Shown: one piece after another, positions 57,140 through 64,000 of the stretch
How positions within the stretch are numbered: position 1 is the stretch's first letter
Layout: each line of letters begins with the position of its first letter
NCBI RefSeq assembly: GCF_033115175.1
Contig: NC_084830.1
Span: 40,121,409-40,185,408, forward strand
From: Lepus europaeus
Taxonomy: Eukaryota; Chordata; Mammalia; Lagomorpha; Leporidae
Direction: 5' to 3'
DNA length: 64,000 nucleotides
Position numbers and translations under genes: made by a program
Notes under the pieces: generated by a model
The model's database searches: none
What the model saw: only the letters and a program-made list of their open reading frames with translations
What the model was told of the DNA's origin: nothing

Positions 57140-57351
57140 GCCATTTTTATCCTGGAGAAATGAATCAAATCTAAACAGTAGTCACTACAGAAATCTGCTG
57201 CTCTGGCTTAGCAAACCTACAGTGTAGTCAAATGAGTAGTTAATTCTACTCACCCTAGGGAAATTTCTTCAACTCCCTGATGTGTATGTAGTTGCCATCA
57301 AATGTTTACAAGTTAAAAAAAAAAAAAAAAAAAGTCTTACAAATCTGCCTG

Positions 57352-57627
57352 GTCATTTTTTATTTAAGAGACAGATAAAGACAGACAGAGCTCCCATCTG
57401 CTGGTTCACTCCCCGAATACCCACAATGACCTGGGCTAGGGTGGGGCCAGAGCCAGGAGACAGAGATGCAATGTAGACTTCCCACAAGGCCTGGATTGAG
57501 CTATCACCACTACCTCCCAGGGTCTGCAAGAGCAGGAAGCTCAGTTCAGAAACAGCTAGGAATCAAACCCAAGCCCTCAGAAGTGGAATGTGGGCAGCTT
57601 AACTGCCAGGCTGAACTCCTGCTCCCC
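57352..57627 (-). repeat. CSINE, old type
   Basis: Reverse copy: ttaagagacagataaagaca, gtctgcaagagcaggaagct, caaacccaagccctcag. Confidence 0.78.
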
Positions 57628-57724
57628 ATCTGGCTATTTAAAACATCAGATTTTTGAGGGTCTGAGTGAGAAAGAGGCTGTGCAACTCCCTCTCCAAGGA
57701 GTTCCATTAAGACACATGCAAGGG

Positions 57725-58010
57725 CCCACTGGCGGGTTAACGCCCTGGCCTGAATCGCTGGCATCCCATATGGGTGCCAGTTCGAGACCTGGCTGCCCCC
57801 TCTTCCAATCCAGCTCTCTGCTATGTCCTGGAAAGCAGCAGAAGATGGCCCAAGCTCCTGGCTCCTGCTTTCAAATCGGCGCAGCTCTAGCCATTGTGGT
57901 CATCTGAGGAGTGAACCAGAGGATGGAAGACCTCTCTCTCTCTGTAACTCTTTCAAATAAATAAATAAAATAAAATAAAATAAAAATGTTTTTTAAAATT
58001 CTTAAAAAAA
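57725..58010 (+). repeat. CSINE
   Basis: ggcgggttaacgccctggcc to aaataaataaataaaataaa. Flanks agacacatgcaag/agacatgcaag. Confidence 0.92.
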
Positions 58011-58014
58011 AAAA

Positions 58015-58420
58015 AGACATGCAAGCCTCTTCTACAACCTTTTGTCCTAATCCCCTCCTCCTCACAAAGGGGAGGAAAAGCACAGAGACAAATCTACTTA
58101 GAATGTAAGTAGGTAAAGCACAGAAACACAAAATAACTCATAAAAATGTAAAGTTTACACTTTAATGGGCCTTCATGAGAACAACCATACACTTTCTACT
58201 ACCACTGCTCATTCATGCTCCCTGACACTGGGATCCATGCCTGGGAATGGAACAGAACTATCTCATAAAGAACAGCACTGCCCAGAGAAAGGATTTTGTA
58301 ATTTAAATTCTTTTAGTGTCATAATTACAATGGGCTGTTAAAAATTTCCTTAGACCATTTAAAGAAACCTTATCTACTCATTATAATACTATTGAAAATG
58401 AACTCAACACAAATGTCACT
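58015..58420. other. Anonymous intron DNA
   Basis: Nothing recognised. Confidence 0.45.
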
Positions 58421-58466
58421 ATATATATATATATATACACATACATATATATATATATATATACAC
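58421..58466. repeat. (TA)n microsatellite
   Basis: Two TA runs split by cacatacat. Confidence 0.93.
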
Positions 58467-58477
58467 TTTTTCCAACT

Positions 58478-58615
58478 ACTGCTTATAGAGGATCTACCAG
58501 GTATTGCTCTAAATGTTTTACACATGATCTAAATTAAGCTTCCCAATACCTTCTGAGATAAATATTCTCCTCGCACTTACAGATAAGACACTAAAAACTC
58601 ATCGAGGTTAAAATG
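58478..58615 (+). repeat. MIR-family remnant
   Basis: gatctaccaggtattgctct, gttttacacatgatctaaat, and ttacagataagacactaaaa follow a MIR-type order. Confidence 0.6.
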
Positions 58616-58822
58616 GTATAAATGTAAGATGGTGGTACTACATGAATATCTCAAAAAATGTACTCGAAGATGACTTTCCAACATTACTAATCAAGTTGCA
58701 ACCTTCATTAGCTCTTAGTGATGAAGACCAACACTTTCTCCAGTGCAGGTACTTCCCAGATAGCCAATGATCCGAACAGGAGCTTATCATGATCCTTGTC
58801 CTAGACAGAGTACTCGCTCTGG

Positions 58823-59098
58823 CCAGGCATCCCATATGGGCATAGGGTTGAGTCTTGGCTGCTCCACTTCTGATCCAGCTCTCTGCTACAACTTGGGAAA
58901 GCAGTAGAAAATGGCCCAAGAGTTTGGGCTCCTGCACCCATGTGGGAAACCTGGAAGAAGCTCCTGGCTCCTGGCTTCATACTGGCCCAGCCCCGGCCAT
59001 TGTAGCCATTTGGGGAGTGAACCAGCGGATGGGAAGACCTCTCTTTCTCTGCACCTCTCTGTAACTCTGCCTTTCAAATAAATAAATATATAAATAAA
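58823..59098 (+). repeat. CSINE, 5'-truncated
   Basis: ggcatcccatatgggcatag to aaataaataaatatataaat. Confidence 0.92.
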
Positions 59099-59254
59099 GT
59101 CATGATTAGGTCTAAATAAAACTAGCCCAGAAGTATCTAGGAAAGTTCTAGAAAAGTTCTCTAATTCTGCTCTTAACTAGAGCCCTTTCTACAACTTTAT
59201 GGTTGGGAGATACAGGGATAAGGAAAAGGTGCCTTCTGTGTTTGGTAGTATGCT

Positions 59255-59610
59255 GTACACTTGTCATCCATTATCTTAGAAAGATGAATTTGTAGGACAA
59301 CCTGTGAGATAGGAGTAACACTCAGAGGTTAGTACCACCATCTACTGTTCACCTACCAGGATATGCTCTGAAAAATGCATCAATAGATTATTCAATCAAG
59401 CAAACAACTTAGTATGTACTTGCACAAGCTAAGATGGCTACAATGTCACCAGATGACATAATTTCATGGTACCACCATGGGACATGTGGTCTGTTGTTGA
59501 AAAGTCCTCACATGGCACCTGACCATAACTCACCCAAGGTCACACAACTGGCAGGTGGGGTTCAAACCTAGTTGTGTTTGACTCTAAAGGCCATGTTCTT
59601 GCCAGTGTGG
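59255..59610 (+). repeat. MIR-family remnant
   Basis: acccaaggtcacacaactgg and gttcaaacctagttgtgttt are typical of the MIR 3' half; the 5' part is weak. Confidence 0.65.
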
Positions 59611-60150
59611 TAGGAGAAAACAATGCTCCGCCTCAGCTCTCCTTTGAAGAAGATCCACATGTAAGCTTGAACCCCTTCTCCCTATGTTTGGTTCCAGGCT
59701 CAAAGCATCCTATAGGTTCAATGAATTCTGCTAGATAGGGGGATCTGAGCTGCCTTTCCATATTCTTTTCATCCAGGATAATCACAATTTACACAACAGC
59801 ATCACTCAGCAACCCACACTATCCTGCCTCCTGGACAGAACAATGATTCCTCTAAACAAAAAGACGAAAAACAAAAAGATACAGAGACACAGAGAGAGAT
59901 TTTCAAAGGACTTGCCCAATCACAAAAGGAAGAGCACACGCTTAGGAGTCTCACAGTACCAAACTCCTTTCTCACACTAGTTTCCTTGTCTGCAAAGTGG
60001 CAACACTGCAAATCTCTTCCCACAGCTTAGGAGGAATAAATAAATCCTGCACCTAGATCTCCCTGTCCAATCTGGCCATCATGGACGGGGAAGCGGGTGG
60101 GGGACACTGCATTAGCTACAGTCCCCACCCATCTTACTTCCCAAGGCTCT
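59611..60150. other. Anonymous intron DNA
   Basis: Nothing recognised apart from faint MIR-like text at 59930-60040. Confidence 0.4.
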
Positions 60151-60159
60151 CCCCAGTGG

Positions 60160-60320
60160 GAAATACTCTATACCTCTTTACATACTCTATTTACACCACT
60201 ATTTTGCACTTTCTGTTCTTCTTCTCCACCTGAAGGTCAGAGTTGTATCTTCTCTGTGAAGACACAAACTCCTACCAACTGCAGGTACTTAATGCCTACT
60301 TGTTGAATGAACAAATAAAT
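60160..60320 (+). repeat. L2 3' end
   Basis: gcaggtacttaatgcctact then tgttgaatgaacaaataaat is the L2 3' terminus. Confidence 0.72.
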
Positions 60321-61180
60321 GTAAATAGAAGAATGACTTGAACCAGTCAAAAAGTCTCACTCAAGAAAAAATAAAGGCCAAGAAAAGTATTCAAATCCTA
60401 TATTTTTAATGGCATTTTGATTTTCATTTGGTTTTTCAGAAAACAAATCCTTATTTTAGAATATTTATAAGTAAAAAATTGGTAGGCTTGCAAGTTCCTA
60501 AATCCCCCGCCCCTTTTTTATTTCAAGGGTGAACAGAGTCAAGTGTTAAAGAAAAGCCCACTGCCTCTGTTATGTTTTTTTATCTTTAGTCAAAAAAGCA
60601 AACTACAAGAAAAGGCTGACAAAAAGACAAGCCAGTTAGTACCTAAGGATGAATGTGAAAATTTGACAGCAGCATCAATAATTGTAATGGTTCTATGAAA
60701 TTTTTTTTTTTTTGCAAAATCCGTGTTTTCTGTTTTTAAACAATGTCTACTATCAACTTGTTACAGAAAACTTAAAATTTTTTCCTTGAAACATAAGAAC
60801 AATTTAAGCTTAGTTCCAAACAACATTTATCTCTGCTTTTTGGGGTCAGGAAATGAAAGTCATCTTGCTAAACGTAGTTCTCTTTTTCACTCAGCTGCAA
60901 GGAAACAAAAAGTCAAAATTGGTGACCACTAGTTATCAACTCATCAGAAAACTGGACACCTGTACCTCCTATACTGCTTCAATCAAGTCGTTGTTTTACT
61001 CCTAATTATTTCCCTTTCTTTAACTAGAAAGACTAGAAGTTGAGCAAAAACAGTAGGCAAACCACAGCTTATACGGAGGAGAAAATTATGACAAAGGCAC
61101 ACTCATTTAAACAGTAGAGTTCCTCCAAACTCAGTTCCAGGTCTGTATCTCTTTTTTTTTTTTTTCTGTGTAAATGTATC
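60321..61180. other. Anonymous intron DNA
   Basis: AT-rich, nothing recognised. Confidence 0.45.
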
Positions 61181-61189
61181 TGTAGACAG

Positions 61190-61213
61190 TCTCTCTCTCT
61201 CTCTCTCTCTCTC
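61190..61213. repeat. (TC)n microsatellite
   Basis: About 12 TC units. Confidence 0.92.
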
Positions 61214-61609
61214 GATGGTTTCCCCTACCACCTGCAGCCCAGGACCCTACACAAGCACCACTATGGACTACGAGACATTTCCATTCGGATGTCTCAAAAG
61301 CACTGAAAATCCAGTTATGACCTCTTCCCCCAAAATGTACTGCAGTATTCCCTCACCATCAGACAATTGGGATTGTCACATTCTCCAGGCGGCAGCAGCC
61401 AGACCAGCCCAAGCAACCCAGTTTCCACTTAACCAGCATTAGTCAAAGCACTTCATGTATATTAACCCCATTAGTGGTCAAAACAACCCCATCAGAGGTG
61501 CCTCCTACATATTATGTAATACGTATCTTGTCCTACATTTGAGCATATGGATATATTATACGCTAAGCATAAATGTATTATATGTTCTCATAGTGCTTCC
61601 TTTTTCACT

Positions 61610-61785
61610 GCTTCCCTAAGGAAAGACGTTTTACTAATGTCTGTCTTCCGTAATACACTGCCAGGAGAAGTGGAAACCATGACTGCTTTTGCTCACCACT
61701 GTATCCTCAGTACCTGGCATGGAGGCTGGCATGATATAATCTCAAAAAGTACTTGTTGAATATTCCTCAGTGAATGAGTAACTGT
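61610..61785 (+). repeat. L2 3' end
   Basis: ctgtatcctcagtacctggc and aaaaagtacttgttgaatat with gtgaatgagt. Confidence 0.7.
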
Positions 61786-62344
61786 GGAAATTAAATCAAG
61801 TTAAAGTACCTGGCTTATAGTTGGTTGGTTCCCTTTACCTTCCCTTTGATTTTTTTAAAAAAATCTACTTTATTGAAATACAAGTTATACACAATAAAAT
61901 GCAACCACTCTAAAAACTAAGTTTTTAACAAACATACATACCTGTGTAACCACCACAAAACCAATATTAAGAACAACTTTATCATCCCCAAAATCTTCCC
62001 TTGCACCCAATCAAGCCCTACCCTACCAGTCCTAGGCAAAAGCAGACCTGCTGTCTGTTGCTGAAGACTGTTCAGCCTGATCTAGGATTTCACTATTAGT
62101 GGAAAGATACATTCTAAGTCCCTTTGTATCCGGCCTCTCTTGCTCAGCATGTCTTGGAAATCTGTCCATTTTGTACTGGTTCATTCTGATTCATTACTTA
62201 GTATTCCATGGCACGAATACACTATAGTTCACCCATCACCTATTGATGCACATTTGGATTGTTACTAGTTTGGGGCTATTACAAAGGAAGGTACACTGTG
62301 AACACTCCTCCAAAAATCTTTTTGTGAAGATGTATTTTTCTCTG

Positions 62345-62665
62345 GGGCTGGCACTGTGGCGTAGCAGGTAAAGCCGCCGCCTGCAGTGCCAGCATCCTTT
62401 ATGGGCACCGGTTCGAGTCCCAGCTGCTCCACTTACAATCCAGCTCTCTGCTATGGCCTGGGAAAGCAGTAGAAGATGGCCCAAGTCCTTGGGCCCCTGC
62501 ACCCGTGTGGAGGACCCGGAAGAAGTTCCTGGCTTCTGGCTTCGAATAGACACAGCTCTGGCCGTTGCAGCCATCTAGGGAGTGAGTCAGCAGATGAAAG
62601 ACTCCTCTTTCTCTGCCTCTGCCTGTCTGTAACTCTGACTTTCAAATAATAAATCTTTCTTTAAA
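62345..62665 (+). repeat. CSINE
   Basis: ggggctggcactgtggcgta to aaataataaatctttcttt. Flanks aagatgtatttttctc/aagatgtttttctc. Confidence 0.94.
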
Positions 62666-62717
62666 AAAATAAAGATGTTTTTCTCATGTATAAACATCTA
62701 CAAGTAGAGTTTTTTCT

Positions 62718-63024
62718 TTTTTTTTTTTTTTATCATTTGACAGGTAGAGTTATAGACGGTGAGAGAGACAGACAGAGAGAAAGGTCTTCCTTCTGTTTGG
62801 TTCCCTCCCCAAATGGCTGCTACGGCCGGCGCTGCGCTGATCTGAAGCTAGGAGCCAAGTGCTTCTTCCTGGTCTCCCATGGGGGGGTACAAGTGCCCAA
62901 GCACTTGGGCCATCCTCCACTGCCCTCCCAGGCCACCAGCAGAGAGCTGGACTAGAACCCGGCACCCATATGGGATGCCGGCGCCGCAGGCGGAGGATTA
63001 ACCAAGCAAGCCACGACGCCGGCC
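62718..63024 (-). repeat. Young-type CSINE
   Basis: Reverse copy from poly(T)/atcatttgacaggtagag to gccacgacgccggcc. Confidence 0.93.
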
Positions 63025-63029
63025 TCCTA

Positions 63030-63343
63030 TTTATTTTTATTTGAAAGGAAAAGAAACAGAGAGCGAGAGTGACAGAGATTGATAGTCCATCTGCTGGTTC
63101 ACTCTCCAAATGCCTGCAACAGCCAGAGCTGGGTCAGGCTGAAGCCAGGAGCCTGGAACTCATTCCAGGTCTACCACATGCAGGGCAGGGGCCCAAGTAC
63201 TTGAGCCATCATCTGCTGTTTTCCAGGGTGCGTATTAGCAGGAAGCTGGACTCGAAGTGAAGCCAGGATTCAAACCCAAGGATTCCAATATAGGATGCAG
63301 ACATCCCAAGTGGTGTCTGAACCGATGCACCCAATATCAGCCC
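63030..63343 (-). repeat. CSINE, old type
   Basis: Reverse copy next to the young one in the same orientation. Confidence 0.85.
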
Positions 63344-63740
63344 CTATAACTGAAATTACTAAGTTGAATGTTTAGTATGTATTTAACTTTATAAAAAACT
63401 GCTAAATTGTTTTCCAAACTAAATATAACATTATATATTCCCAATTAGCAAATTATACAAGCTCCAGTTGTTCTACGTGCTCCATGGCTCTTGGTGTTCT
63501 CAGTCTTTTTAGATATTCCAGTAGGTTACTGGGGTTATCTTCCATGATGCATATCCATGATGACTAATGAAGTTCAGTATCTTTTCACATTTCAAACATT
63601 TATAAATGACCTCTTCTTTCATGAAATTTCAAGTATTTCCAATTTTTTTAGTTGCTTTATTATTAAGTAGTTTTTAATATGATCTTGATACTGTTTCTTC
63701 ACACTAAATGCCTGCAACTGTGTGTATGTGATTTGTTTGT

Positions 63741-64000
63741 TTGTTTGTTTGTTTTTGACAGGCAGAGTGGACAGTGAGAGAGAGAGACAGAGAGAAAGGT
63801 CTTCCTTTTTGCCATTGGTTCACCCTCCAATGGCCACTGCAGCCGGCGCATCGCACAGATCTGAAGCCAGGAGCCAGGTGCTTCTCCTGGTCTCCCATGC
63901 GGGTGCAGGGCCCAAGGACTTGGGCCATCCTCCACTGCCTTCCCGGGCCATAGCAGAGAGCTGGCCTGGAAGAGGGGCAACCGGGATAGAGTCCGGCGCC
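63741..64000 (-). repeat. Young-type CSINE cut by the window edge
   Basis: Reverse copy starting with a (TTTG)n tail at about 63733-63755 and tgacaggcagagtggacagt. Only its 5' end is missing. Confidence 0.93.

Larger units (their letters stand above)
61845..63700 (-). mobile_element. Old LINE-1 3' end, antisense, broken by SINEs
   Basis: Plus-strand tctactttattgaaatacaa, aaccaccacaaaaccaatat, cttagtattccatggcacga, then after the SINEs ctgctaaattgttttccaaa. Matches the reverse strand of L1M-type ends, so its sense strand equals that of ATP6V1C1. SINEs at 62345, 62718 and 63030 lie inside. Confidence 0.8.
56340..64000 (-). other. ATP6V1C1: ATP6V1C1 first intron, 3' part
   Basis: Everything right of the acceptor at 56340 should be intron 1 of ATP6V1C1, running off the window. 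No CpG island or exon-like sequence was seen here; contents are repeats listed separately and anonymous AT-rich DNA. Confidence 0.75.

Overview
This is nuclear DNA of a lagomorph, most likely European rabbit. About 57 copies of the lagomorph C-repeat (CSINE, tRNA-derived) lie in 64 kb, with rabbit-type LINE-1 3' ends, mammalian introns with GT/AG splice sites, and old mammal-wide repeats (MIR, L2, Tigger, hAT-Charlie). Family names for repeats come from memory of consensus sequences, not from a search.

The one gene I can support is ATP6V1C1, subunit C1 of the vacuolar H+-ATPase, on the minus strand. Twelve coding exons between 56302 (ATG) and 20296 (stop) join in frame to an intact 382-residue protein. 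The 5' UTR exon and promoter must lie beyond the right edge: the last exon seen has an acceptor 37 bases before the ATG, and 56.4-64 kb has no CpG island. The 3' UTR runs left of 20296 to a poly(A) site near 19.8 or 19.5 kb.

Layout: 1-19.5 kb is GC-richer, gene-free DNA downstream of ATP6V1C1. It holds three solo retroviral LTRs with clean target-site duplications (one inside a SINE, one itself split by an L1), a fragment of L1 ORF2, a MER2-like fragment, and an unassigned CpG island at about 13.7-15.75 kb with a 3 x 36 bp tandem repeat and a 50-base alternating purine/pyrimidine tract. 19.5-56.3 kb is ATP6V1C1, AT-richer, with introns full of repeats: mariner-like MITEs, an L1 3' end (24.4-25.2 kb), a hAT-Charlie element (38.4 kb), a Tigger1 fossil (41.7-45.7 kb) opened by several SINEs, and an old L1 (51.5-54.7 kb). 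56.3-64 kb is the first intron, with MIR, L2, SINEs and an antisense old L1.

I found no undescribed biological system. The points most worth checking are a SINE inserted 12 bases inside the intron after coding exon 9, which duplicated that 5' splice site; the CpG island without a recognised gene; and a fold-back SINE.
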